Assembly: GCA_035583355.1 (NCBI GenBank)
Contig: DATEZQ010000002.1
Location: forward strand, 1-53,774
Source of the DNA: Candidatus Paceibacterota bacterium
GTDB lineage: Bacteria; Patescibacteriota; Minisyncoccia; Phycocordibacterales; UBA6899
DNA: 53,774 nucleotides
Direction: 5' to 3'
Below the pieces are notes generated by a model. The model searched no databases and was not told the DNA's origin. It saw only the letters and a list, made by a program, of their open reading frames with translations. The stretch's first letter is position 1; each line of letters begins with the position of its first letter. Below, piece by piece: positions 41,392-49,680 of the stretch. A program made the translations under genes and the position numbers.

Positions 41392-41874
41392 TTAACTTTC
41401 TACACGCGTCACCACTACTGCGCCGTTCTCATTCACTACCGCTTGCAATCGCGTAGTACCATATCCAAGCACAAATGTTGTCGTTGATGCAGAACCTGTA
41501 AGTGGCGCAAACTCGATGCTTTTTGGGTTACTCGATGGATCGAGCCACGAGACTCCAAAAGGAAGCATATGGGTCTCCGTCTGAAATACTTCAGCAGAAA
41601 GATCACGCGTCGTCGTAGCATAAAATTCCCATGTCATGTTTTGAGGAACAGCACGTACGCCCCATGTCATACCTCGATCACCAACAATCGCTCTTCCACG
41701 CGCAGCTTCAATATCAGCAACGAATGATTTCATCGTACTTCCTGCTGCTACTTCTACGATTGATGAGCGAAAATAACTCACTCCTGCAGCAGAAAGTATT
41801 GCAATGACGGCAATAACGAGGAGGACTTCAAGAATAGTGAATCCTCGTGATGAATTGTGAAATTGAATAATCAT
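41392..41874 (-). CDS. Pseudopilin (GspH/FimT-like), cluster 2
   Basis: This encodes 160 residues: leader MIIQFHNSSRG, then FTILEVLLVIAVIAILSAAG with Glu5, a typical pseudopilin. The helix runs to SFVADIEAARGRAIVGDRG, then a beta-rich head ends with LQAVVNENGAVVVTRVES, a GspH/FimT-type C-terminus. The ATG at 41874 was chosen because the prepilin leader begins there; the frame is open 65 codons further into the previous gene. The gap to the next gene (41390) is 1 base. Confidence 0.85.
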   Translation of the reverse strand: MIIQFHNSSRGFTILEVLLVIAVIAILSAAGVSYFRSSIVEVAAGSTMKSFVADIEAARGRAIVGDRGMTWGVRAVPQNMTWEFYATTTRDLSAEVFQTETHMLPFGVSWLDPSSNPKSIEFAPLTGSASTTTFVLGYGTTRLQAVVNENGAVVVTRVES

Positions 41875-41893
41875 GATCTTTTTTCCGAAATAA

Positions 41894-42526
41894 TTAGCAG
41901 CCAGTACAGAGCTGTAGCGTATCCCCCACTTGAATATTGCTTCTCCCCGAAATCGGTACAGTTGCGGTTTCGCAGTATGCGGAACTTGAACCAGTGACCC
42001 CCCATGCAGTCTGCCCACAAACGATATTGCGCCATCTCGTGATGATGGTCTGGAGCCTGAGCGATTCACCCTTCCCCCAGGTTACCGTACCGTCGATAAC
42101 AAGCGCACCGGCATCATTACGAGAGCTCGTCGTCGCGGTAAGTGTGAGGGGTGTAAGTGTACCCCCTATGGCCCTCGTGGCATCACGTACTGTGAATGAT
42201 CGTTCATAAGCGACCCCATCGAGGGTAACCGTTGCAGAGCCTGTTGCAACCTGCAGCTGCCCGCCAACCTGTGAAATTGCATACGGGACACCACGAGAAA
42301 GCGAACCAATGTTATCCCAATGCTCCTCTGAGGATGCACGCACGAGAGTGAGCAATTCTTCAAGCATGGCAGTACCTCCCGCCCGTGTGCGTGATGCCTT
42401 CTCACTCACAAAACCAACCGAAAGCGCTTGTGCAATAATCGTCGAAATGGCAAGAAACAACGCAAGTGCAATAAGCACCTCTATGAGAAGAACACCTCCT
42501 TGCTGCTGTCTAAGTGACGTTTGCAT
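41894..42526 (-). CDS. Minor pilin (PilV/GspI-like), cluster 2
   Basis: This encodes 210 residues. MQTSLRQQQGG is followed by VLLIEVLIALALFLAISTII, with Glu5 but Val/Leu in place of FT, a relaxed prepilin site. The helix-loop SEKASRTRAGGTAMLEELLTLVRASSEEHW fits PilV/GspI-like pilins. The C-terminus has three cysteines (YCET, LCTGC). The ATG at 42526 is 1 base past the pilC2 stop (42528-42530), so the two genes are coupled; an in-frame TTG starts inside pilC2. Confidence 0.82.
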   Translation of the reverse strand: MQTSLRQQQGGVLLIEVLIALALFLAISTIIAQALSVGFVSEKASRTRAGGTAMLEELLTLVRASSEEHWDNIGSLSRGVPYAISQVGGQLQVATGSATVTLDGVAYERSFTVRDATRAIGGTLTPLTLTATTSSRNDAGALVIDGTVTWGKGESLRLQTIITRWRNIVCGQTAWGVTGSSSAYCETATVPISGRSNIQVGDTLQLCTGC

Positions 42527-42527
42527 G

Positions 42528-43739
42528 CTAGGCAACTTTTGTCATCAGCTGATAAATTGGCAACAAAATACTCATCGAAATCAGTCCAACTACGGCCCCC
42601 ATCGCAAGTAAGAGTATTGGCTCAAGGAGCGTCGTCATGTTACGTAAGAGATAATCAACTTCATCATCATAGAATTCTGATACTTCTACAAGAATGTCCC
42701 CAAGCTTCCCAGTCTCCTCACCTACACGAGTGAGACCCACTACAATATTTGGAAACAACTCGGGATATTTTTCGAGCTCAACAGAAAGTGGTGCACCACC
42801 CATCACCGCGGTGCGCGTAGTCAATGTCGCACGCTGCATTGCGAGATGCCCAACACTTCCCGCCGTAGTCTCAAGTGCTTCCATCATAGGGATTCCCGCA
42901 ATGAGCAAGTTTCCGAGCGTGCGCGTAAAGCGTACAAGCGCTACTCCATGAACTACCGTGCGCGCAACGGGAGTGCGCTCGAGAATTTGAGCAAAAACAG
43001 ATTTTCCACTTGGAGATTTTCGAAACCACACAATAACCGCAGTAATTAAAAGAAGAATAATTCCATCAAGCCAAATGCTATATGCGAAAAGGTTTGAAAT
43101 AGCGAGCACTATGCGGGTAAGAATTGGTAGCGTCACCCCCGACTGAGTGAACGCACCCGAAAGACGAGGAAGCACAAATACCATCAGGAGCAGCACAACA
43201 AGCAGAGAGCCCACGACGAGAATAAGTGGATAGACAAGCGCGGCACGCACACGCTGTCGCAAGCCAAAGTCACGCTTTAGATATTCTGAAATTAGCGCAA
43301 GTGTCTTCCCTAGTGTTCCCGAAATCTCACCCGAGCGGAGCAAACCAATGAATGCGGGATTGAAATACTCTTTGTACGGAGTGAATGCCACTGAAAGCGT
43401 CGCACCGCCGCGCACTGATGCTTCAACTCCAGCGATCATGTCACGCATACCGGAATGCTTATTGTCTTTTGCAAGCAACGCAAGTGCATTGAGGACCGTC
43501 ACACCAGCCTGAAGCGCTATGCCGAAATTTCGAATAAAGAAAAGAATATCTGCGGAGGTTGGCGCGCGCTCAGAAAAACGGCGAAAGCCAGAAATCGCCT
43601 CATTCATCTCTTTTATTTCAATTGGAGTGAGATTGCGCTGCAAGAGAAGCGCCACTGCACCATCTTTCGAAGGAGCTTCTATGCTGCCTATTGCGTCTGT
43701 TCCACCCTTCTTGATTGCTTTGTAGGAATATATCGGCAT
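42528..43739 (-). CDS. pilC: Type IV pilus platform protein PilC (cluster 2)
   Basis: This encodes 403 residues with two GspF domains and the same order of parts as the first PilC: RSGEISGTLGKTLALISEYLKRD (first domain), helices ALVYPLILVVGSLLVVLLLMVFVLP and a second domain RVGEETGKLGDILVEVSEFYDDEVD with final helices. Similarity to the first PilC is only moderate, so the duplication is old. The ATG at 43739 was preferred (MPIYSYKAIKKGG) over an in-frame TTG three codons upstream. It follows pilB2 with a 12-base gap. Confidence 0.94.
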   Translation of the reverse strand: MPIYSYKAIKKGGTDAIGSIEAPSKDGAVALLLQRNLTPIEIKEMNEAISGFRRFSERAPTSADILFFIRNFGIALQAGVTVLNALALLAKDNKHSGMRDMIAGVEASVRGGATLSVAFTPYKEYFNPAFIGLLRSGEISGTLGKTLALISEYLKRDFGLRQRVRAALVYPLILVVGSLLVVLLLMVFVLPRLSGAFTQSGVTLPILTRIVLAISNLFAYSIWLDGIILLLITAVIVWFRKSPSGKSVFAQILERTPVARTVVHGVALVRFTRTLGNLLIAGIPMMEALETTAGSVGHLAMQRATLTTRTAVMGGAPLSVELEKYPELFPNIVVGLTRVGEETGKLGDILVEVSEFYDDEVDYLLRNMTTLLEPILLLAMGAVVGLISMSILLPIYQLMTKVA

Positions 43740-43751
43740 TGTTTTCAATAT

Positions 43752-45461
43752 TTATTCACGCGCAACTCGAAGCACCTCCTCGACGGTTGTTGCTCCGAGC
43801 TCAACTTTTCGCAATCCATCTTCAAACATCGTAACCATCCCCTCCTTGATCGCTTGCTTGCGCAACGCTGATGCATCCTTACCTTCTACAATGAGTGCAC
43901 GCACCGCATCGCTTACAGGGAATACTTCGAAAATACCCATCTGCCCAAGATAGCCTGACATGCCACACACCTTGCACCCCTTCCCCTTGTAGAGCGTCTC
44001 AGGCAGATGGGTAATATGATCTTCTTTGCGTGCAGCAAGTTCTGCTTTGATGATTGCATTCGTTGCCTCATCAGCAGGATATGAGGTGATACAGGTTGTA
44101 CAGACACGACGCACAAGACGCTGGGCAACAACGACATTGATGGTGCTTGAAAGGAGAAATGGCTCTGCACCCATATCGATAAGTCTCGGAATCGCGCTTG
44201 GCGCATCAGTAGTATGGAGTGATGAAAGCACACGGTGCCCTGTAAGTGCTGCCTGAATTGCGATTTCAACAGTATCATTATCACGAATTTCTCCGATCAT
44301 AATAATGTCGGGATTCTGACGCAAGAGTGCACGCAGACCATTCGCAAATGTAATGCCTGTTTTTGTGTTGACCTGTGTTTGATTGATGCGAGGAAACTCA
44401 TATTCAACGGGGTCCTCAATCGTTGTAATATTCACGTCTGGCGTATTGAGTATTTGGAGTAACGCGTAGAGCGTAGTTGTTTTTCCATGCCCCGTGGGTC
44501 CAGTTACGAGAATGAGCCCGTGGGGGCGCTTGATCTCGAGTTCGAGTGCGGAAATTGCTGATTCCCCTAACCCGAGATTTGCCAATGAGAGTGGCCGCGC
44601 TGAGGAGCGCAATAGGCGCATCTCTGCCTTCTCCCCGTGGAGTACGGGAATAATATTGACGCGAATATCCGTTGCTGCGCCTTCTTCACCTTCAAAGGTA
44701 AAACGACCATCCTGAGGAATACGGTGTTCATCGATCGCAAGATTAGCGAGTACTTTGACACGCGCAATGAGCGCCGCAATCAACTCGGGAGGAAGTTGTA
44801 GCACCACACGCATCACCCCATCAACACGAAAACGCACGAGCATTGCATCAGGTAGTGGTTCAAAGTGGATATCCGAAGCATTAAGCGTTACCGCGTGATC
44901 AAGAATCTTATTGAGTATCAATGTAATCGAAGATGAAGTCGCCTTTCTTGTTAAGGGCTCGTTAGACTCCTTGCTTGCAAGAAGTGCTTGCCCTTTGAGC
45001 TCCGTTTCAAAATCACCGCCAAATGAAGGTTGATACTGCTTGAGCCCAAAATGAAAACTCGAGAGGCCCATAAATGCGGGCTCTACCCAAGCAGAAAGTA
45101 ATGCCGAAACATACGCACGTGCACCATAGTCGAACGGATCAAGCATAGCGAGCTTCGCAACACGCTGCTCGTCATCATAGTCATAGAGAATGACACGTTT
45201 TAGCTTTGCGACTGATTCAGGGAGGCGGTTAAGCACACTCTCATCAATCGACAAACGGTGAAGATTAACAACGGGCACATCATAATATGGCTGAAGAGTT
45301 TCAAGGAAAATATCCTCAGATATCGCCCCTCTCCCAATGAGCACATCAGGAATAGTATGACCTGAATGCACCGCCTCTTGCGCTGCACTGTCAAAATCCC
45401 CCTCGGTCACGAATCCAGAGCCTACGAGAAAACCGCGGAGTGCTTCTTTCGCGATATGCAT
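43752..45461 (-). CDS. pilB: Pilus extension ATPase PilB (cluster 2)
   Basis: This encodes 569 residues with an MshEN-type N-domain (about residues 1-150), Walker A GPTGHGKTTT, Asp box ITTIEDPVEYEF, Walker B DIIMIGEIRDNDT and His box GHRVLSSLHTTDA. The zinc site is complete: CTTC at about residue 455 and CKVC near 505, unlike PilB of cluster 1. It is the first gene of the cluster 2 operon, followed by pilC2, minor pilins, the giant protein and a receiver. No PilT is present. TATACT at 45469-45474 ends seven bases before the ATG. Confidence 0.96.
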   Translation of the reverse strand: MHIAKEALRGFLVGSGFVTEGDFDSAAQEAVHSGHTIPDVLIGRGAISEDIFLETLQPYYDVPVVNLHRLSIDESVLNRLPESVAKLKRVILYDYDDEQRVAKLAMLDPFDYGARAYVSALLSAWVEPAFMGLSSFHFGLKQYQPSFGGDFETELKGQALLASKESNEPLTRKATSSSITLILNKILDHAVTLNASDIHFEPLPDAMLVRFRVDGVMRVVLQLPPELIAALIARVKVLANLAIDEHRIPQDGRFTFEGEEGAATDIRVNIIPVLHGEKAEMRLLRSSARPLSLANLGLGESAISALELEIKRPHGLILVTGPTGHGKTTTLYALLQILNTPDVNITTIEDPVEYEFPRINQTQVNTKTGITFANGLRALLRQNPDIIMIGEIRDNDTVEIAIQAALTGHRVLSSLHTTDAPSAIPRLIDMGAEPFLLSSTINVVVAQRLVRRVCTTCITSYPADEATNAIIKAELAARKEDHITHLPETLYKGKGCKVCGMSGYLGQMGIFEVFPVSDAVRALIVEGKDASALRKQAIKEGMVTMFEDGLRKVELGATTVEEVLRVARE

Positions 45462-45468
45462 ATACTAA

Positions 45469-45474
45469 AGTATA
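45469..45474 (-). promoter_or_regulatory. -10 box, near-leaderless start of pilus cluster 2 operon
   Basis: TATACT on the minus strand, 7 bases before the ATG at 45461. Confidence 0.5.
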
Positions 45475-45519
45475 CCACATATACAAAAGAGTACCTCGCG
45501 GTCTCATGGGGACAAATTA

Positions 45520-46200
45520 TTACAATCCCGAGAACTTTAACGATGCTATTAGCGGACAAAGAGTGGCGATGTAATCACCAAAAATGAACACCATAAAGAA
45601 GCCTATTAGGATTGATGGGTAGAGTGCCGTGCGCCCACCCCGACTGACCGTAACGACTACAACGTTGAGCAAAAATACGAGGAGCGTTGCGAGGATAAAG
45701 AGAAGCACATTTGGCCACGTGATAATAAGACTCCCGGCAACAAACAAATGAATATCCAGAGCTGAGAGCAGTGCAGGTCTCATCTTTCGGAGTGCGCGCA
45801 GGAACACGTAGAGAACAAGCGCAACAGCTATCCCCCAGAATAAGCCCATCCAATATCGCGAGAGCATGTAATGAGCAAAGTATCCATGTCGTAGCAAAAG
45901 TAGTGGCGTAAAAAGCTTAAACAATCCAGGGAGAGGAACCGAGTCAGGTAGTGGGAGGTATGTCAGTGGAGCAGTAAAAGGATTTCCTGCCCAATGTATA
46001 TACTGACCCACAGCAAGAATGCCTCCATAGGTTACGCGAGCAGCAATATAGCCTAAATGCAACCACGGAAAACGCAGTCGCAATAAGTTGGGCTGTAAGA
46101 CTTTGAGTAAAATGAGTAAAACGTAAAGTGCCAAACACGCTGTACTCCAATACGCAAGGAGGTGCGCGAGCATATTTGCCTGCGAGAAAGTTCCTAACAT
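45520..46200 (-). CDS. Integral membrane protein, unknown
   Basis: This encodes about 226 residues with six or so helices: HLLAYWSTACLALYVLLILLK, YGGILAVGQYIHW, LFKLFTPLLLL, YWMGLFWGIAVALVLYVFLRAL, FVAGSLIITWPNVLLFILATLLVF, and SILIGFFMVFIFGDYIATL. I see no known transporter or enzyme motif. The ATG at 46200 was chosen because TATAAT at 46208-46213 lies seven bases before it; the frame is open 44 codons further. It is on the minus strand between a GspG-like pilin gene (with its own terminator) and the pilB2 operon. A role in pilus 2 is possible by place only. Confidence 0.7.
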   Translation of the reverse strand: MLGTFSQANMLAHLLAYWSTACLALYVLLILLKVLQPNLLRLRFPWLHLGYIAARVTYGGILAVGQYIHWAGNPFTAPLTYLPLPDSVPLPGLFKLFTPLLLLRHGYFAHYMLSRYWMGLFWGIAVALVLYVFLRALRKMRPALLSALDIHLFVAGSLIITWPNVLLFILATLLVFLLNVVVVTVSRGGRTALYPSILIGFFMVFIFGDYIATLCPLIASLKFSGL

Positions 46201-46207
46201 ATTATTT

Positions 46208-46213
46208 ATTATA
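46208..46213 (-). promoter_or_regulatory. -10 box, near-leaderless start of membrane protein gene
   Basis: TATAAT on the minus strand, 7 bases before the ATG at 46200. Confidence 0.5.
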
Positions 46214-46234
46214 GCAACATACGAATGAATATAC

Positions 46235-46258
46235 AAAAAAGGCGCAAAGCGCCTTTTT
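46235..46258 (-). terminator. Terminator of GspG-like pilin gene
   Basis: AAAAAGGCGC-AAA-GCGCCTTTTT; the minus-strand exit has a T6 run. Confidence 0.88.
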
Positions 46259-46261
46259 GTA

Positions 46262-46960
46262 CTAGAAACCCCCGGTCCCAAGAATACGTATATTTGTTCC
46301 GACTTCAAAGAGATTATCATTGTCTCCCCCATCAGACTGCATGCGATTTGTCACCTTTGTGAATTCATCACTTTCGAGTCGTGCATCAACCTCGTAAGTA
46401 AGATTCGTCGAGTTACATGCATAACGATATACAAAGTCTGTACTCGTTGGTGCGGTGAGTGTTGTAATCTTATTTACTGGATCAACAGGGAGATTAGAAA
46501 TTGGTGAACCAGAAGTAAGTGCTTCGAAGTTTACCGGAATCCAGCCACCACCATCGACGCGCGAAAGGTTTGCTTGAGTAACCTGCGCTGCGGTTGGCTG
46601 CACAGCAGCACCAGCAACGGTCACGCCAGTAATACTACCTGAGTCAGAAGGCAAGCTATACCAAACTTTATTTCCTGACACCCAAGCAGATGACGTGCGA
46701 CATAATGCATTGATTGTCGACGTACCACTACCGTCAAGGTTTGGTGAAGCTATTGTCGTCGTATAAACGCCCATAGCAGTTTTGAGCGTATTAAGATCAG
46801 AGATGCGCTGAGAGTCACGAGATTTTCGCAATGTTTCCACGGGATTGATCACGATGATCAACATCACCGAAAGAATTGCGATGATTGCGATCACAATGAG
46901 CAACTCGAGGAGTGTAAAACCCTCATGCTGCCTCTCCTGTTTTACAAATAGAGATTGCAT
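46262..46960 (-). CDS. Pilin, GspG/PilA-like (cluster 2)
   Basis: This encodes 232 residues. MQSLFVKQERQHEG is followed by FTLLELLIVIAIIAILSVML with Glu5, and NPVETLRKSRDSQRISDLNTLKTAMGVY, a GspG-like pattern. The head is longer than in the cluster 1 pilins. It has cysteines at ALCRTS and YACNST and ends with VGTNIRILGTGGF. It is likely the major pilin of the second machine, with its own terminator. A long 5' leader with a TATACT box about 60 bases upstream (near 47020) and a hairpin (AGCGTAAAG..CTTTACGCT, 46985-47008) suggest separate regulation. Confidence 0.88.
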   Translation of the reverse strand: MQSLFVKQERQHEGFTLLELLIVIAIIAILSVMLIIVINPVETLRKSRDSQRISDLNTLKTAMGVYTTTIASPNLDGSGTSTINALCRTSSAWVSGNKVWYSLPSDSGSITGVTVAGAAVQPTAAQVTQANLSRVDGGGWIPVNFEALTSGSPISNLPVDPVNKITTLTAPTSTDFVYRYACNSTNLTYEVDARLESDEFTKVTNRMQSDGGDNDNLFEVGTNIRILGTGGF

Positions 46961-47104
46961 ATAGAATGAAGCACGTAATAATTATTAAGCGTAAAGCTCA
47001 TACGCTTTACTTATGTATAGTATACCATACGCTAGTCACAAGTCTAAGTAAATACTTACGTTCTGTGGATAGCACTGTGCATATGTATAGTATGTGTTAC
47101 GTGG

Positions 47105-47110
47105 TATACT
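47105..47110 (+). promoter_or_regulatory. -10 box, leaderless start of pilMNO operon
   Basis: TATACT, 6 bases before the ATG at 47117. Confidence 0.55.
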
Positions 47111-47116
47111 TTTGTT

Positions 47117-48505
47117 ATGATGCGTCAAGCAATTAAGCGAATGCGTTTTTTGCTCAATGCACGCGAAAAAATTGCGGGTGTTTCTTTTACAGATGGGGCG
47201 ATATTTTGTGTACTTGAGGGGAACAGAGGAGCAGATGAACCAGCACGCATACTCACACACAAACTCCCTCCCCGAGTCATTATTGATGGCATTGTGATTG
47301 ACCACAACCTGCTCGCAAGAGAACTTGAACAAGTGCTTCGCGAACTAAACACGCAAGTATCTTTCGTAAATCTTTCCCTCCCCTCTGCACTCATATTTTC
47401 AACAATCCTTCATCTCCCCAAAAGCGTAAATAGCGCAAATGATTACAATAAAGCACTTGAGCTCATGCTCGATGTCGAGCTTCCCTGGAAGAGAGAGGCG
47501 GCATATACCGACTTCAACATCACCGAAAGTGACGCCGATCTTCGTGCAAATATTTTCTCCATACTACGCTCTGCGGCAGATCCCTACATTCTCGCGGCCG
47601 AGCATGCAGGGGTAGAGGTCCTCGCACTGGAATTTGACGCAGCAAGCACTGCACGCCTCATGGAACAGCAAGCGAAGAATACTCTTTCGGTGAGTGCGAC
47701 AACAACCCATGTTAGTATTTTTGTCACTAAAGACAAAACTGTCCGCTTCCTCTTCACTCTCCCCCTCGAGCGGGTCCCTGATGAGCAAGCAATGCTTCGT
47801 GAACTCACACGCGTACGAAACTATTTTGCAACCGAAACAGGAGAGGAAATCAATGACTCCCCCTCGGATGTACCATTAAATGCCTCCGCACGCTCTCTGC
47901 TGGGCAAGTTTGAGACTGATATTAGTGTCTACCCTGCCGCAGGCGCAGCGATCCGAAATCCCATTACGACGCAAACAACAAGAGAGCTTTCCTTACTACC
48001 TCTTCGTTCTGATGAGCTCTACAATCTCCATCGCATTGCATCAGGCCTACAACTATTACGACAGGCGACTATTGCGACCTGTCTCATCTTGCTTGGTGCA
48101 GACATCCTCCTTATGCAAATTCTTGGAGTGGTCTCAAAACAAAGCATCGCCCGCGCAACAAACGCACCTCATATATATTCCAATATTGCAGAAATTGATA
48201 AGGAAACTGCAGCACTCGACAATGCATTACTTGCTGCGGATAATATTGGCACTCACATGAAGCGCTACAGTTCCGCACTAGACCTTATCGACCATATTGC
48301 TACTGATGGTATTACAATTACTTCAATAACAACAGGCAGCGGAAGCGGACCCATCACCATTTCGGGAACTGCAGCGACACGCAATCAATATAATTTTTTC
48401 CGCACGAGCATCGTCGCAACAGAACAGCTTGAAGTGCTCAGCTTCCCACTTGGTGGGCTTGATACCTCGCTCAATATTCCTTTCACGCTCACCGTTAAGA
48501 TATAG
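47117..48505 (+). CDS. PilM-PilN-like fusion protein
   Basis: This encodes 462 residues. The N-terminal 300 have an actin-like PilM fold with FVNLSLPSALIFSTILHLP and VEVLALEFDAASTARL. A single membrane helix (ATIATCLILLGADILLMQILGVV, about 345-365) is followed by a periplasmic coiled helix (NIAEIDKETAALDNALLAADN) and a ferredoxin-like PilN domain (ITITSITTGSGSGPITISGTA, RTSIVATEQLEVLSFP). So PilM and PilN are joined in one chain. It forms the inner-membrane alignment complex linking PilB/PilC to the envelope. The gene starts the plus-strand operon. Confidence 0.82.
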   Translation: MMRQAIKRMRFLLNAREKIAGVSFTDGAIFCVLEGNRGADEPARILTHKLPPRVIIDGIVIDHNLLARELEQVLRELNTQVSFVNLSLPSALIFSTILHLPKSVNSANDYNKALELMLDVELPWKREAAYTDFNITESDADLRANIFSILRSAADPYILAAEHAGVEVLALEFDAASTARLMEQQAKNTLSVSATTTHVSIFVTKDKTVRFLFTLPLERVPDEQAMLRELTRVRNYFATETGEEINDSPSDVPLNASARSLLGKFETDISVYPAAGAAIRNPITTQTTRELSLLPLRSDELYNLHRIASGLQLLRQATIATCLILLGADILLMQILGVVSKQSIARATNAPHIYSNIAEIDKETAALDNALLAADNIGTHMKRYSSALDLIDHIATDGITITSITTGSGSGPITISGTAATRNQYNFFRTSIVATEQLEVLSFPLGGLDTSLNIPFTLTVKI

Positions 48506-48521
48506 ATCACACAACATATCC

Positions 48522-49109
48522 ATGTCATCATTGCTCGACAAAAAAACATTCCGCTTCCGCATCATTCGCGAGTCAACACTAATCCTCGTGATCATTTTGT
48601 GTACCTACATTGTCAGCAATCAACTTCGTGATCGCATTGGGCAGATTAACGGGACGATAATTTCAGAAAACAATCTCTATGGGCTCACACAATTTCGTAA
48701 GGAAACATTCGATATACTTGGGGAGCATCTTCGTTCAATGAAAGAACTCCGTGAGCAGATCACGCGTGCGCTTCCGCCAACAGAAGATATTCGTGAGTTT
48801 CTGAAGATCCTAGAAACCTACGCACTGAAACATGGCGTTGCTGCGACTATCGGCGTTGGTGCAGCAACCATTACAAATATCAAAACAGACAATATCTCCC
48901 TTCAAGCAATCACCATACACATTGACGTTACGGGTGAGCTGAGTGCAGTGCGCGCGTATATTCGAGAAATTGAACACCTTCCCTATTTCTTCACCATCAC
49001 GAACATCGATGAGAAGCGCGATTTGAATCAGCCCGCATTCAGGCATACCATTATTGCGGGCACACTCTGGACGAAGCCCGAACAAACACTCACGCAGCGA
49101 CAACAATAG
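48522..49109 (+). CDS. PilO-like alignment subcomplex protein
   Basis: This encodes 195 residues with a cytoplasmic start (MSSLLDKKTFRFRIIR), one helix (ESTLILVIILCTYIVSN), a coiled coil (RDRIGQINGTIISENNLY) and a ferredoxin-like PilO domain (LQAITIHIDVTGELSAVRAYIREIEHLPYFFTITNID). PilO pairs with PilN in the pilus inner-membrane complex. The ATG at 48522 was chosen because the TM and PilO pattern begins there; the frame is open upstream into pilM. It lies 16 bases after pilM/N in the same operon. Confidence 0.8.
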   Translation: MSSLLDKKTFRFRIIRESTLILVIILCTYIVSNQLRDRIGQINGTIISENNLYGLTQFRKETFDILGEHLRSMKELREQITRALPPTEDIREFLKILETYALKHGVAATIGVGAATITNIKTDNISLQAITIHIDVTGELSAVRAYIREIEHLPYFFTITNIDEKRDLNQPAFRHTIIAGTLWTKPEQTLTQRQQ

Positions 49110-49119
49110 CACCACAAAT

Positions 49120-49530
49120 ATGCAGCTCAAGGCACCTAAGAACTTAATGCGACTAATCCTTCCTGGATTATTCCTTACCTATATCGCCGCAACCATTCTT
49201 GCGTTTCTTCTGCATGCACAATATTTCAACGACGTACTCGCAAAAACATTTGCAGAGCCTTCATTTCCGACACAGGTTGCAGTAAATTTACCACTGCTCA
49301 ATCGAGTTGCACTCCTCATTCGTCTTGACCAAGATAACATTGACTCGCTGAGTGCCTCTGCAGTCCGCAAGGCAACAACCACTGCATCTACCCCGGAAGA
49401 GAGCACGGCCGGCGGGGTGCCAGTAAACGCACCCCCAGGTGCACCTCTTGAAATGACCTCACCATCTTCTACCCTACAGATTAACTCAACGACCTCCACA
49501 ACATCAGCACCTCGCACAAGACAACCCTAA
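49120..49530 (+). CDS. Small anchored protein of pilMNO operon, unknown
   Basis: This encodes 136 residues with an N-terminal helix (LILPGLFLTYIAATILAFLL), a short folded part and a Ser/Thr/Pro-rich tail (about residues 85-136). It lies 10 bases after the PilO gene, the position PilP or PilQ partners have in other genomes, but no PilP-type beta domain is visible. It may be a reduced PilP-like linker, since a Gram-positive-like envelope would not need PilQ. The ATG at 49120 has no clear ribosome site. Confidence 0.65.
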   Translation: MQLKAPKNLMRLILPGLFLTYIAATILAFLLHAQYFNDVLAKTFAEPSFPTQVAVNLPLLNRVALLIRLDQDNIDSLSASAVRKATTTASTPEESTAGGVPVNAPPGAPLEMTSPSSTLQINSTTSTTSAPRTRQP

Positions 49531-49531
49531 G

Positions 49532-49640
49532 TGCCTCAAAGGATGTTGCATGGATGGCGTCATAGCGCGAGTACATACCAAACCGGAAAATAATAGAGCT
49601 GAAACAAGCTTTCAGTCATTGCGAACAAAACTTGAGACAC
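49532..49640 (+). other. Structured element after the pilMNO operon
   Basis: GTGCCTCAA near 49531-49539 pairs with TTGAGACAC near 49625-49633. Inside are CTGAAA-CAAG-CTTTCAG and weaker pairs. The position right after the stop codon resembles family S, but the shared loop motifs are not present. Confidence 0.4.
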
Positions 49641-49645
49641 CCTGA

Positions 49646-49680
49646 AAAACAAAAACATACCAAATTGGTATGTTTTTAAA
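49646..49680 (-). terminator. Terminator of tatD
   Basis: AAAACATACC-AAATT-GGTATGTTTT with A/T flanks on both sides; it overlaps the tatD stop at 49676. Confidence 0.8.
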
